Assembly (NCBI GenBank): GCA_946500295.1
Contig: CAMMVF010000006.1
Location: 51,419 to 115,418, forward strand
DNA length: 64,000 nucleotides
Reading direction: 5' to 3'
Origin: an uncultured Clostridia bacterium
GTDB lineage: Bacteria; Bacillota; Clostridia; Oscillospirales; Acutalibacteraceae
Within the stretch, counting starts at the first letter, position 1. The number at the start of each line of letters is the position of its first letter. Positions 51,913 to 60,690 of this stretch are shown piece after piece. The notes under the pieces were generated by a model that saw only the letters and a list, made by a program, of their open reading frames with translations, was not told where the DNA came from and did no database searches. The position numbers and the translations under genes were made by a program.

Positions 51913-53262
51913 TTATGAAAGTCTGTCTTCTATTATTTGTGCTATACTCTCAGCTATCGTCGATATTTCGTCTTTATCACTACCCTCGGTCATTACCCTG
52001 ATAAGCGGCTCGGTGCCTGACGGTCGAACCAGTATTCTTCCTCTGTCTCCCAGCTTTTGTGCGGCTTTTGAGAGTTCGTTTTGTATTACCTCATCACTAT
52101 CAAGACGCAGTTTTCCCTCATTTGTTACATTTACATTAATCATAACTTGCGGCATTCTTGTCATCAGCTTAGCCATAGTCGATAGTTTTTCCTTACGTCT
52201 GTTCATCATACTTAATAGCTGAGCAGCTGTCATCTGTCCATCACCTGTCGTACTGTAATCAAGGAAAATAACGTGTCCAGACTGTTCTCCGCCGAGATTA
52301 TACCCTTCAGCTCTCATCGTTTCAAGAACATATCTGTCACCGACCTTTGTTCCTACAAACTTTATTCCCTCGTTATCGCAGAATTTATTAAATCCCATAT
52401 TTGTCAGAATGGTTCCAACTACTGCATTGTTATCAAGAATATTTCTATTTTTCATATCCTGGGCACAGATAGCTATGATAAAGTCTCCGTCAACTAAATC
52501 TCCGTTTTCGTCTACGGCCAAACAACGGTCCGCGTCTCCGTCAAATGCCATACCGCAGTCCAGTTTATGTTGCTTAACGTAGTTCATAAGGTTTTCCATA
52601 TGTGTAGAACCACAGTTATCGTTAATATTTACACCATTTGGCTTATCAAAAAGCATATGGCATTTTGCTCCAAGAGTGGTAAAGAGTTTTTCGGCAGTGC
52701 GGGATGATGAACCATTTGAACAATCCAGAGCTATCTCCATTCCGTCCAGAGTATATTCGACCGTTGAAATGACATGAGTCGTATAATCGTCTACAGCAGT
52801 ATTTGCATCGGTTACACAGCCGAGCATAGCTCCGGAAAGTTTCGGATAAGGTTGTGAATTGTCAAGAACAATAGACTCTATTTCTTCCTCGAGTTTGTCA
52901 GGAAGCTTAAAACCGTCTCTGTTAAAAATTTTGATTCCGTTAAACTCAAATGGATTGTGTGACGCAGATATCATTATTCCTGCATCCGCCTCATATTTTC
53001 CAACCAAATACGCAACAGCCGGAGTTGGCACGACTCCAAGCTTAATAACATTAGCACCTACTGAGCAAAGCCCGGCAGTTAATGCACCTTCAAGCATGTC
53101 AGAGCTTAATCTTGTATCCTTACCTATGAGCACCTTGGGGTGCTTTGTCTGCTTATTAACCAAAACCATAGCTGCAGCTCTACCTATATTCATGGCAAGT
53201 TCCGGAGTAAGTTCGGTATTTGCTATTCCCCTTGCTCCATCGGTTCCAAATAATCTTCCCAT
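51913..53262 (-). CDS. glmM: Phosphoglucosamine mutase
   Basis: Converts glucosamine-6-phosphate to glucosamine-1-phosphate for UDP-GlcNAc and cell wall synthesis. The 449-residue protein starts MGRLFGTDGARGIAN and has the phosphoserine loop MISASHNPFEFNGIKIF (Ser101), the metal loop FDGDADRCLAVDENG, the sugar-binding GGEQSGHVIF and the phosphate-binding LVRPSGTEPLIRVM. All domains are complete. It follows ruvB by 22 bases. Confidence 0.97.
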   Translation of the reverse strand: MGRLFGTDGARGIANTELTPELAMNIGRAAAMVLVNKQTKHPKVLIGKDTRLSSDMLEGALTAGLCSVGANVIKLGVVPTPAVAYLVGKYEADAGIMISASHNPFEFNGIKIFNRDGFKLPDKLEEEIESIVLDNSQPYPKLSGAMLGCVTDANTAVDDYTTHVISTVEYTLDGMEIALDCSNGSSSRTAEKLFTTLGAKCHMLFDKPNGVNINDNCGSTHMENLMNYVKQHKLDCGMAFDGDADRCLAVDENGDLVDGDFIIAICAQDMKNRNILDNNAVVGTILTNMGFNKFCDNEGIKFVGTKVGDRYVLETMRAEGYNLGGEQSGHVIFLDYSTTGDGQMTAAQLLSMMNRRKEKLSTMAKLMTRMPQVMINVNVTNEGKLRLDSDEVIQNELSKAAQKLGDRGRILVRPSGTEPLIRVMTEGSDKDEISTIAESIAQIIEDRLS

Positions 53263-53284
53263 ATTTTCCTCCTATATATTTGTA

Positions 53285-54340
53285 TTAGATATTTTCATCA
53301 AACAATGTTGGTTGAGAAGCAACCGTTACCCCTTCAAAATCATAACCCATATGCTTACAGCCGGCCGCAGTTATACAGCGTCCTCTTGGAGTTCTGCTCA
53401 AAAAGCCTATCTGCATAAGATAAGGCTCGTAAACATCCTCTATTGTAACTGCTTCCTCTCCGATAGCTGCTGCAAGAGTTTCGATCCCAACAGGACCACC
53501 TTTATAAAATCTTACAAGAGCATCCAGAAGCCTTCTATCATTTGCATCAAGCCCAAGTTCATCAATTTCAAGCTTATCAAGTGCAGTTTTCGCAGATTCG
53601 GCATTTATTACACCGTTGCTTATCACTTGAGCAAAGTCTCGTACACGTTTAAGCAAACGGTTAGCTATTCTCGGCGTTCCTCTTGAGCGAGATGCGATTT
53701 CCAATGCGCCCTCATCATCAATGGGCATATCAAGTATGCCTGCGCTTCTCTTTACAATCTGAGCAAGCTCAGCAGGAGAATATAGCTCGAGACGGAGTAT
53801 AACGCCGAAACGATCACGGAGCGGTGCAGTAAGCTGTCCGGCACGTGTTGTAGCGCCAACTAAAGTGAATTTTTGTAGCGGTAAATGGTATGACGCCGCC
53901 ATCTGTCCCTTACCCGTTACTATATCAATGGCAAAATCTTCCATAGACGGATATAAAATCTCTTCTACTGCCCGAGAAAGCCTGTGTATTTCATCAATAA
54001 AGAGCACATCACCCTCATTCAGGCTTGTGAGCATTGCTGCCAGATCTCCGGGCTTTTCAATCGCCGGACCTGAGGTTATTCGCAGGTTTGTGCCCAACTC
54101 ATTGGCAATAATTCCTGCTAAGGTTGTTTTGCCCAGGCCCGGAGGTCCGTAAAGAAGAACGTGATCTAAGGCTTCTCCTCTTTGTACCGCCGCTTGAATA
54201 AATACTGACAGATTTTCTTTTACTTTATCTTGACCTATATAATCTTCAAGTCTTTTAGGCCGCAATGGGTTATCGTCGCCCAAAGCATCAATCGGTATTT
54301 CTGAGGGACTCAAAATTCTGTTTTCAAAATCCATTTCCAT
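53285..54340 (-). CDS. ruvB: Holliday junction branch migration helicase RuvB
   Basis: The hexameric motor of the RuvAB complex. The 351-residue protein has Walker [17 protein letters not shown] (65-73), Walker [21 protein letters not shown], sensor [18 protein letters not shown] with the arginine finger and a C-terminal winged helix ([27 protein letters not shown]). It follows ruvA by 15 bases. Confidence 0.97.
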   Translation of the reverse strand: MEMDFENRILSPSEIPIDALGDDNPLRPKRLEDYIGQDKVKENLSVFIQAAVQRGEALDHVLLYGPPGLGKTTLAGIIANELGTNLRITSGPAIEKPGDLAAMLTSLNEGDVLFIDEIHRLSRAVEEILYPSMEDFAIDIVTGKGQMAASYHLPLQKFTLVGATTRAGQLTAPLRDRFGVILRLELYSPAELAQIVKRSAGILDMPIDDEGALEIASRSRGTPRIANRLLKRVRDFAQVISNGVINAESAKTALDKLEIDELGLDANDRRLLDALVRFYKGGPVGIETLAAAIGEEAVTIEDVYEPYLMQIGFLSRTPRGRCITAAGCKHMGYDFEGVTVASQPTLFDENI

Positions 54341-54355
54341 AACTGTTCCTCTGAA

Positions 54356-54961
54356 TTAGCGTGCAGCCATTTCACGTAAAACGCTGCTTATTAAATCCTC
54401 TACACTTTGCTCCGGATTTTGTTTGGATAAAATTGGAAGCACTTCTGAGCTGTCATATCCTAAAACAGCCAAAGCTTCTACTGCTCTTTGAACATTTCCC
54501 GTTTCGGAGGGAGTTTCATATTGAGAAATAATCTCCGAGCTTTCAGCGTTTGTATCAAAAGCTTTTATCTTGTCCTTTAATTCCAGTATTATTCTCTGAG
54601 CGAGCTTTAAACCAACTCCGCTCGCCCTAGTGAGCGCCTTGCTGTCTGATGATGCTACGGAAATAGCGAGCTGTTCCGGTGTAAACTCAGACAAAATCGC
54701 AAGAGCAGCTTTAGGTCCCACCTTGCTTATGCTTATAAGCAGGCGGAAGCAGGAAAGCTCCGAGGTTGTAGAAAATCCAAAAAGTTCGACCGCATCCTCT
54801 CTTATTGACATATGCGTATATAAACTGGCTTCCTGATTAAGCTTAGGCAAGCTTATTTGTGTATTCATCGAAATCAAACACTTATAACCTACTCCTCCGC
54901 AGTCGATAACAACGAAGGTCGGCTCAATATGCGTAAGTATTCCTCTTATGCTGTATATCAT
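54356..54961 (-). CDS. ruvA: Holliday junction branch migration protein RuvA
   Basis: Binds four-way junctions as a tetramer and loads RuvB. The 201-residue protein has the N-terminal OB fold (MIYSIRGILTHIEPTFVVID), two helix-hairpin-helix motifs (LLISISKVGPKAALAIL and ASGVGLKLAQRIILELKDK) and a C-terminal RuvB-contacting domain (AVEALAVLGYDSSEV). Its ATG overlaps the ruvC stop by one base. Confidence 0.96.
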   Translation of the reverse strand: MIYSIRGILTHIEPTFVVIDCGGVGYKCLISMNTQISLPKLNQEASLYTHMSIREDAVELFGFSTTSELSCFRLLISISKVGPKAALAILSEFTPEQLAISVASSDSKALTRASGVGLKLAQRIILELKDKIKAFDTNAESSEIISQYETPSETGNVQRAVEALAVLGYDSSEVLPILSKQNPEQSVEDLISSVLREMAAR

Positions 54962-55470
54962 TATCCTTGTCCTCTTTTATATATCATTGCTTTCAGTCTT
55001 GTTCCGGCAGCATGAGTATGTGTAATAGCCATAGCCAGAGCATCGGCGGCATCATCGGGCCTAGGTATCTCGGGTAGTCTGAGCAGTCTGCGTGTCATTT
55101 CCATAATCTGTGGCTTTTTAGCTTGACCATAGCCTGTCACTGCCATTTTCACCTGAAGCGGTGTATACTCATAGACAGGTATTGAGTTTTTCTTCGCCGA
55201 GAGTAAAATCACTCCTCTTGCTTGAGCTACGTTAATAGCTGTTTTTTGATTATTTTGAAAATAAAGACGTTCCAACGAGATTGCATCGGGTCTAGCTTTA
55301 TTTATCAGAATTTCAAGTTGATCGTAAATCTGTTCAAGTCGGAAGCTTAGCTCCATTCCGGCGGGTGTTGTGATCACACCATAGCCCATTGGAGCGTAGG
55401 CCGTACCGTTAAAGCTTATAGCCCCCCAACCTACAATAGCATAACCCGGGTCAATTCCCAGCACTACCAC
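54961..55470 (-). CDS. ruvC: Holliday junction resolvase RuvC
   Basis: Resolves Holliday junctions by paired nicks. From the GTG at 55470 (169 residues) it starts VLGIDPGYAIVGWG with catalytic Asp7, ISLERLYFQNNQKTA (Glu) and RPDDAADALAMAITHTH (two Asp). The GTG is chosen because AAAGGAGG stands 7 bases before it. The frame is open to an earlier ATG at 55500, but that would swallow this site. It heads the long minus-strand block down to clpE. No LexA box is seen in front. Confidence 0.95.
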   Translation of the reverse strand: MVVLGIDPGYAIVGWGAISFNGTAYAPMGYGVITTPAGMELSFRLEQIYDQLEILINKARPDAISLERLYFQNNQKTAINVAQARGVILLSAKKNSIPVYEYTPLQVKMAVTGYGQAKKPQIMEMTRRLLRLPEIPRPDDAADALAMAITHTHAAGTRLKAMIYKRGQG

Positions 55471-55624
55471 ACAATTACCTCCTTTTAAGGTATATTGCAC
55501 TTCATACCAATCCTATCATATGATTATAGCACAAGCTAAAGCCTCGAGCAAGAATTTGAAAAAGAAAATGGATGAAATAAACAAAAAAATTTTGTCAATA
55601 ATAATAAAAGAATCAAAAAAACAG

Positions 55625-55653
55625 TTGACACCAACCACTGAAATCTATATAAT
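55625..55653 (+). promoter_or_regulatory. Consensus promoter of the riboswitch-ATPase unit
   Basis: A perfect TTGACA (55625-55630), a 17-base spacer and a perfect TATAAT (55648-55653) form a full sigma-A consensus. The start lies near 55660, just ahead of the riboswitch. Such strength suits a gene controlled by conditional termination. Confidence 0.92.
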
Positions 55654-55672
55654 AATTTTAGATTTTATTGCA

Positions 55673-55765
55673 GTAAGAGGGAGTAGCCGGCAGTTAGCTG
55701 TAATATGCTGCGTCAGTACAATTGCTTTTGCAATTCGCTCATATTTTAAACGGCAAGACTTTTAC
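55673..55765 (+). ncRNA. yybP-ykoY-type (Mn2+) riboswitch aptamer
   Basis: GTAAGAG (55673-55679) pairs with CTTTTAC (55759-55765) as a base helix. It is followed by GGGAGTAGC, a core motif of the yybP-ykoY class, and closed by GGCAAGACTTTTACC, matching the class's conserved 3' segment (gAGACCUUUgCC pattern). Two inner arms, one with TTAGCTG and TATGCTG and one with ATTGC/GCAAT, fill the rest. The class senses Mn2+ and turns on manganese exporters and related proteins. Here the 3' strand of the base helix is shared with the terminator that follows, so ligand binding would favour read-through. The name is from motif memory; the alternative pairing is seen. Confidence 0.82.
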
Positions 55766-55805
55766 CACACAGGGTTTTTATGTCCCCAGTGGTAGAAGTC
55801 TTTTT
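55755..55805 (+). terminator. Intrinsic terminator controlled by the riboswitch
   Basis: AAGACTTTTACCAC (55755-55768) pairs with GTGGTAGAAGTCTT (55789-55802) in 14 pairs with one G-U, extended by GGG/CCC in the loop, then TTTTTG. It uses the same bases as the 3' arm of the aptamer stem, so the two folds exclude each other. Confidence 0.9.
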
Positions 55806-55859
55806 GTTTGTCTATTTTTCATTGCTGTTAAATCCAAAATATACTAAGGAGGAAAACAA

Positions 55860-58469
55860 ATGGAGCCATGGTATCGAGTGCCCAAATCCAAGGTGCTTAA
55901 AAAACTACAAACGACCAACGACGGGCTAAAAAGTGAAAAAGCTAAGGAGATTTTGCAGGAAAAGGGTGAAAACGCTCTGCAAGAAGGAAAGAGAAAGGGG
56001 GCACTGAGAGTTTTTGCGGAGCAGTTTGCAGATTTGCTTGTTATTATTCTTATTGCGGCGGCTATTATTTCTGCAATTACAGGAGATGTAGAGAGCATGG
56101 CAGTTATTATAGCTGTCATAGTGCTCAATGCAATTTTAGGTACTGTCCAGCATCAGAAGGCTGAAAAGTCACTGGAAAGCTTAAAGAACCTTTCATCTCC
56201 CAATGCCAAAGTAATTAGAGATGGAGATAAAGTTGAAATTCCGGCAAAGTATGTCGTTCCAGGCGATATTTTGATTCTGGAAGCAGGAGATTTGGTAGCG
56301 GCTGACGGAAGAATATTGAATAATTATTCTTTGCAGGTTAATGAAAGCTCTCTTACGGGTGAGTCAACAAACGTAGACAAGAGGGACGAAGACATAACAG
56401 AGGACATGCCACTGGCTGACAGGACAAACATGGTTTACTCTGGCTCGCTGGTTACCTATGGTAGAGCTATTGTAGCGGTAACAGGCACAGGTATGGATAC
56501 CGAAATAGGCAAGATAGCCAGCTTGATGAACGCTACTAAAGAAAAGAAAACTCCCCTGCAGGTAAGCCTTGATAAATTCAGTAGTCGACTCGCAATAGTA
56601 ATAATGATAATTTGCGCCATTGTTTTCGGACTTTATTTCTGGAGAACCGGAGACGTTTTGGATTCTCTGCTGTTCGCTGTTGCTTTGGCAGTAGCTGCGA
56701 TTCCCGAGGCATTAAGTTCTATTGTTACCATAGTTCAGGCAATGGGCACACAAAAGATGGCAAAAGAACAGGCTATTATCAAAGATTTAAAGGCAGTTGA
56801 AAGCCTGGGATGTGTATCCGTAATATGTTCAGATAAGACTGGTACTCTTACTCAAAATAAAATGACCGTACAGCAAATTTATATTGATGAAAAGGTCATA
56901 AACCCGGAGCAGATAGATATTAAAGACCAACTGCACCGTTATCTTTTATATGATGCAATTTTATCGAATGATTCTACTATTGTAGACGGCGCAGGTATCG
57001 GCGACCCGACAGAGTACTGTTTGCTTGAAATGGCAGATAAAATCGAGCTTGATTATAACTTTGTAAGAGATGCTCTTGTAAGAATAGAGGAAATCCCATT
57101 TGATTCTGACAGAAAGCTTATGAGTACTAAGTACAAGCTGCATGGAGTTCCTACAGTTTTGACCAAGGGTGCGCTTGATGTGCTTCTTGACAGAACTACA
57201 CATATCAGAACAAGTGAAGGCATCAGAGAGATTACACAAAACGACAAGGAAAATATAATCCGTCAAAATTATGAATTTTCTAACAACGGCCTTCGAGTGC
57301 TTGCCTTTGCATACAAGGAGGTTTCTGAAGATTTCTCTCTATCCGTAGAGACAGAAAACGGCTACTGCTTTATAGGTTTGGTTTCGATGATTGACCCGCC
57401 GAGAGAGGAATCCGTGTCAGCTGTTGCCGATGCAAAACGTGCCGGAATAAAGCCCGTAATGATTACAGGCGACCACAAGGTAACTGCTACAGCCATAGCA
57501 AGGCAGATAGGAATATTTACCGAAGGCGACATAGCAGTGACAGGCACAGAGCTTGACGCTATGAGCGATGAGGAGCTTGATGAAAAAATTCAGCATATTT
57601 CCGTATATGCTAGAGTATCCCCAGAAAATAAAATAAGAATCGTAGACGCATGGCAGAAAAAGGGCAATATAGTTGCCATGACAGGTGACGGAGTTAACGA
57701 TGCGCCGGCTCTAAAGAAGGCCGATATTGGCGTAGCCATGGGAATAACAGGAACTGAGGTTTCCAAGGATGCGGCTTCGATGATTTTGGCAGATGATAAT
57801 TTTGCCACTATTATTAAAGCTGTTACAAACGGAAGAAATGTCTACAGAAACATTAAAAACGCTATCAAATTCTTGCTTTCCGGCAACATGGCAGCTATTC
57901 TCTCGGTTATCTATACAGCTTTGTTAGGATTAGCAGCTCCCTTTGCTGCAACTCAGCTTTTGTTTATTAACCTTCTCACAGACTCCCTTCCTGCAATAGC
58001 TATCGGCATGGAGCCTGCTGAAAAGGGTTTGCTTGACCAAAAACCGCGTAATCCCAAGGAGGGAATACTAACTAAAGATTTCATACTGGAGCTTTTTGTA
58101 CTTGGCTTGATGATTGGGGTAGCAACCATGACAGCTTACCACATTGGTTATCAGGGCGGAACCAACCCAGAAGTTGCTATGACAATGGCTTTCGCAACTT
58201 TAACTCTGGCAAGGCTTTTCCACGGCTTTAACTGCAGAAGCAAAAAGTCAATATTTAAGCTTGGTTTTAGTAGCAACTGGTGGAGCTTAGGTGCATTTGC
58301 GCTTGGTGTAATCCTACTTTCGCTTGTCATCTTCGTTCCTCAATTTCAGGGTATGTTCTCTGTAGTTCCTCTCACAGTTGAACAGGTATCATATATTGGA
58401 TTGCTGGCGATTGCTCCGACAATTATTATCCAGATTTTCAAGGTAATTCGCGATGCAGTGAAAAAGTAA
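55860..58469 (+). CDS. P-type cation ATPase (probable Mn2+/Ca2+ exporter)
   Basis: An 869-residue P2-type ATPase with ten predicted membrane segments, in the membrane. Motifs in order are the actuator SSLTGEST, the M4 ion site VAAIPEALSS (PEAL in place of the PEGL of Ca2+ pumps), phosphorylated Asp325 in CSDKTGTLTQNK, KGALDVLL, MITGDHKVTA and MTGDGVNDAPALKKADIG. The N terminus MEPWYRVPKSKVLKKLQTTN fits the Ca2+-ATPase/YoaB-like group. The upstream Mn2+-type riboswitch makes Mn2+ export the leading role, with Ca2+ as the alternative. It is followed by a terminator, so it is a single-gene unit. Confidence 0.9.
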   Translation: MEPWYRVPKSKVLKKLQTTNDGLKSEKAKEILQEKGENALQEGKRKGALRVFAEQFADLLVIILIAAAIISAITGDVESMAVIIAVIVLNAILGTVQHQKAEKSLESLKNLSSPNAKVIRDGDKVEIPAKYVVPGDILILEAGDLVAADGRILNNYSLQVNESSLTGESTNVDKRDEDITEDMPLADRTNMVYSGSLVTYGRAIVAVTGTGMDTEIGKIASLMNATKEKKTPLQVSLDKFSSRLAIVIMIICAIVFGLYFWRTGDVLDSLLFAVALAVAAIPEALSSIVTIVQAMGTQKMAKEQAIIKDLKAVESLGCVSVICSDKTGTLTQNKMTVQQIYIDEKVINPEQIDIKDQLHRYLLYDAILSNDSTIVDGAGIGDPTEYCLLEMADKIELDYNFVRDALVRIEEIPFDSDRKLMSTKYKLHGVPTVLTKGALDVLLDRTTHIRTSEGIREITQNDKENIIRQNYEFSNNGLRVLAFAYKEVSEDFSLSVETENGYCFIGLVSMIDPPREESVSAVADAKRAGIKPVMITGDHKVTATAIARQIGIFTEGDIAVTGTELDAMSDEELDEKIQHISVYARVSPENKIRIVDAWQKKGNIVAMTGDGVNDAPALKKADIGVAMGITGTEVSKDAASMILADDNFATIIKAVTNGRNVYRNIKNAIKFLLSGNMAAILSVIYTALLGLAAPFAATQLLFINLLTDSLPAIAIGMEPAEKGLLDQKPRNPKEGILTKDFILELFVLGLMIGVATMTAYHIGYQGGTNPEVAMTMAFATLTLARLFHGFNCRSKKSIFKLGFSSNWWSLGAFALGVILLSLVIFVPQFQGMFSVVPLTVEQVSYIGLLAIAPTIIIQIFKVIRDAVKK

Positions 58470-58476
58470 AATTTTT

Positions 58477-58512
58477 CTGCCGCACTTCTGATGTGTGAAG
58501 TGCGGCAGATTT
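58477..58512 (+). terminator. Rho-independent terminator after the P-type ATPase
   Basis: CTGCCGCACTTC and GAAGTGCGGCAG form a perfect 12-pair stem around eight bases, followed by ATTTTAT. It starts 8 bases after the stop codon. Confidence 0.92.
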
Positions 58513-58531
58513 TATCGGTAAAGGTGAGCAA

Positions 58532-59584
58532 ATGATTGATTTTTTAAAGAATGAGCTATCTACTTGGGAATATTTAAAAAGTTTGAACCTGCCTATTATA
58601 ATGTATGGGATGGGAAATGGTGCAGACTCAATATGCGCCAAGCTAGCGACAGAAGGTCTTGAAGTATCGGAATACTTTGCAAGTGATGATTTCGTAAGAG
58701 GTCAAAGATTTCACGGGAAAATAGTGAAAAAACTTAGTGATATAGAACGGGAATATGAGGATTTTGTTATAGTCATTGCCTTCGGCACTCAACTTCCCGA
58801 TGTGATGGATAGAATAAAATCTATAGCCGGCAGACACAAGCTTGTAGCGCCCACTATGCCTGTATATGGTGAAAATATATTTGACAAAGACTTTGTCAAA
58901 GAGCACGAAGGTGATATTTTAAAGGCTCTTGAGCTGTTTGATGAAGAAAAATCAAATGATTTCTACCGTAAAATTATAAAGTTTCAATTTACAGGAAAGC
59001 TTGAATATCTTATCGGCTGTGAGAGCTCGAAGGATGAAGCGTATCAGAATATTCTTAACTTAGGCAATAATGAAAGTTACTTGGATTTGGGAGCATATCG
59101 GGGTGACACCGTGGATGAATTTTTGAAATATACTGGCGGAATTTACAGACATATTTTGGCATTAGAACCTGACCCGAAAAGCTACAAAAAACTAATGGAA
59201 CACTGCAAAAACTTGCATAATTTCACAACCTACAATTTCGCAGTTTGGAATGAAAATTGCGAGATATTTTTTGATAAGAAAGGCGGCAGAATGTCATCGG
59301 CGTCAAAGTGCGGCGTTCCTATATCCGCAATAACAATAGATTCCCTAAACCAACCTTTCACATATATAAAAATGGACGTGGAGGGCAGTGAAAAATGTGC
59401 CATTCTCGGAGGACTAAATACAATAAAAAAATACAAACCCAAGCTGAATATAGCTCTGTATCACCGTGGTGAAGATATTTTTACTCTGCCATTACTTATT
59501 CATAAAATACAACCCAGCTATAAGCTCTTTATCCGACACCATCCTTATATACCGGCATGGGATACAAATTTATACTGCATTTGA
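58532..59584 (+). CDS. FkbM-family methyltransferase
   Basis: A 350-residue SAM-dependent methyltransferase. The N-terminal region (about 18-110) begins PIIMYGMGNGADSICAKLA, a nucleotide-fold-like domain that points to sugar or nucleotide binding. The second half carries the FkbM signature: SYLDLGAYRGDTVDEFLKY, LALEPDPKSYKKL, TYIKMDVEGSEKCAILGG and KPKLNIALYHRGED. FkbM enzymes methylate hydroxyls on sugars and lipids. No glycan cluster surrounds it here. A GGTGAG site precedes the ATG. Confidence 0.85.
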   Translation: MIDFLKNELSTWEYLKSLNLPIIMYGMGNGADSICAKLATEGLEVSEYFASDDFVRGQRFHGKIVKKLSDIEREYEDFVIVIAFGTQLPDVMDRIKSIAGRHKLVAPTMPVYGENIFDKDFVKEHEGDILKALELFDEEKSNDFYRKIIKFQFTGKLEYLIGCESSKDEAYQNILNLGNNESYLDLGAYRGDTVDEFLKYTGGIYRHILALEPDPKSYKKLMEHCKNLHNFTTYNFAVWNENCEIFFDKKGGRMSSASKCGVPISAITIDSLNQPFTYIKMDVEGSEKCAILGGLNTIKKYKPKLNIALYHRGEDIFTLPLLIHKIQPSYKLFIRHHPYIPAWDTNLYCI

Positions 59585-59587
59585 TTT

Positions 59588-59614
59588 AACACCTCGGTTT
59601 AAAACCGAGGTGTT
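59588..59614. terminator. Perfect 13-pair palindrome after the FkbM gene
   Basis: AACACCTCGGTTT and AAACCGAGGTGTT are separated by one base, so a near-perfect palindrome begins 3 bases after the FkbM stop. Without a T run it could be a terminator of low strength or an operator ahead of the LytTR unit. Confidence 0.6.
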
Positions 59615-59655
59615 ACCGCTTGTACCTAAATATAAACCACTTATCGTAAAACTAT

Positions 59656-59684
59656 AGACCGAAATATTATTATGGCTTATACTA
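59656..59684 (+). promoter_or_regulatory. Possible promoter of the LytTR-DUF3021 pair
   Basis: TAGACC (59656-59661) and TATACT (59679-59684) are 17 bases apart, 25 bases ahead of the LytTR ATG. No convincing direct-repeat LytTR operator could be picked out by eye in the 90 bases before it. Confidence 0.45.
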
Positions 59685-59708
59685 AATACGAAAGGAGGAG
59701 GACGGTGT

Positions 59709-60149
59709 ATGGAGATAGAGATAAAACTTGACGAAAGTATGACTACTCCTAAGCTTATAATCATCACGGATAAAATTACCGATGAAGTTAGTGAAATAAT
59801 CGAAAGGATTAAAGTCAGCGGAAAGGAGATAGTCAGCGGAGAAAAAGGCGGTATCATAGAAATGATAAAGGTTAGGGATATAGTACGCATATATTCAGAG
59901 AACAAAAAGAATATAATTCGCACAGAGAATAATATTTATGTCTCACGTCAACGACTGTATGAGTTTGAAGATTTTCTGGACAAAAGATATTTTATCAGAA
60001 TTTCTAACTCGGAAATTATAAATTTACACATGGTAAAGAACCTTGACCTGAGTATTAGCGGTACTATCTGCGTTAAGTTTTTAAATGGTGACACGACCTT
60101 CGCCTCTCGTAGATATGTTGCAAAGCTCAAAAAAACACTTGAACTTTAA
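59709..60149 (+). CDS. LytTR-family DNA-binding regulator
   Basis: A 146-residue transcription regulator without a receiver domain. Residues about 1-45 form a small alpha/beta start (EIEIKLDESMTTPKLIIITD) and about 48-146 the LytTR domain: EMIKVRDIVRIYSENKKNII, TENNIYVSRQRLYEFEDFLD, YFIRISNSEIINLHMVKNL and TFASRRYVAKLKKTLEL, each at the expected place. AGGAGGA precedes the ATG. It is followed 13 bases later by a DUF3021 membrane protein, a pair like the LytTR regulatory systems (HdrRM and BrsRM of Streptococcus mutans), where the membrane partner restrains the regulator. Confidence 0.92.
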   Translation: MEIEIKLDESMTTPKLIIITDKITDEVSEIIERIKVSGKEIVSGEKGGIIEMIKVRDIVRIYSENKKNIIRTENNIYVSRQRLYEFEDFLDKRYFIRISNSEIINLHMVKNLDLSISGTICVKFLNGDTTFASRRYVAKLKKTLEL

Positions 60150-60162
60150 AGGAGGTATCATT

Positions 60163-60633
60163 ATGCTAAAAACTGCATTAAAAAGAGGGATTTTAGGATT
60201 TTTAATAGGTGACTTTATAGCGATAATTGTCCCATTATTTATTTCTATCATTATAAACGACGGCAACTTCTATCCAATTCCGCCGTCTTTTATAAAGGAT
60301 AGCGGAAGCGAGCTCAATGCGGCTGTGCTGCAATATATTCTTTCAGGGCTATGTGGCTTTGGATGCGCAGCAAGCTCTGTTTTCTTTTCCAGCGACAGGT
60401 TAAATATTCTGCAATCAACCGCGTTGAATTTTCTCGGTGTTTCCATCTCCACCTTGCCGATTGCCTACGTTTGTCATTGGATAAATCATAGCGTAGCCGG
60501 AGTTATCTCATATATTGCTATATTTATAGCGATATATATAATTATTTGGTTAGTTTCATATCTAAGTATCAAGAGTATAATAGTTAAGGCGAACAAGAAA
60601 ATTTCCAAAATAACAAAAACTGAACTAAATTAA
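60163..60633 (+). CDS. DUF3021 membrane protein, partner of the LytTR regulator
   Basis: A 156-residue protein with four membrane segments (about 6-28, 55-75, 85-108, 118-140). The start LKTALKRGILGFLIGDFIAI and QSTALNFLGVSISTLPIAYV are typical of DUF3021. Such proteins commonly sit with LytTR regulators and act as membrane inhibitors that hold the regulator until a signal or stress releases it. The ATG at 60163 lies 7 bases after AAAGGAGG. The site overlaps the LytTR stop, so the pair is co-translated. The inhibitor role is by analogy. Confidence 0.85.
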   Translation: MLKTALKRGILGFLIGDFIAIIVPLFISIIINDGNFYPIPPSFIKDSGSELNAAVLQYILSGLCGFGCAASSVFFSSDRLNILQSTALNFLGVSISTLPIAYVCHWINHSVAGVISYIAIFIAIYIIIWLVSYLSIKSIIVKANKKISKITKTELN

Positions 60634-60649
60634 AAACGTCATTAAAAAC

Positions 60650-60680
60650 AGCGCACTCAGCTTTAGCAGTTGAGTGCGCT
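60650..60680. terminator. Bidirectional terminator between convergent genes
   Basis: AGCGCACTCA and TGAGTGCGCT form a perfect ten-pair stem, extended by CTG/CAG-type pairs, around a short loop. It separates DUF3021 from the DUF3089 gene, which converge. Confidence 0.8.
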
Positions 60681-60690
60681 TATGTTTGGC

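Noticed and set aside
55471..55624. LexA box for the ruvCAB genes
   Set aside because: No GAAC-N4-GTTC pattern was seen between ruvC and the riboswitch promoter.
55520..55795. A 91-codon plus-strand frame before the P-type ATPase
   Set aside because: It spans the promoter, riboswitch and terminator, and its codons are dictated by RNA structure. No ribosome site.
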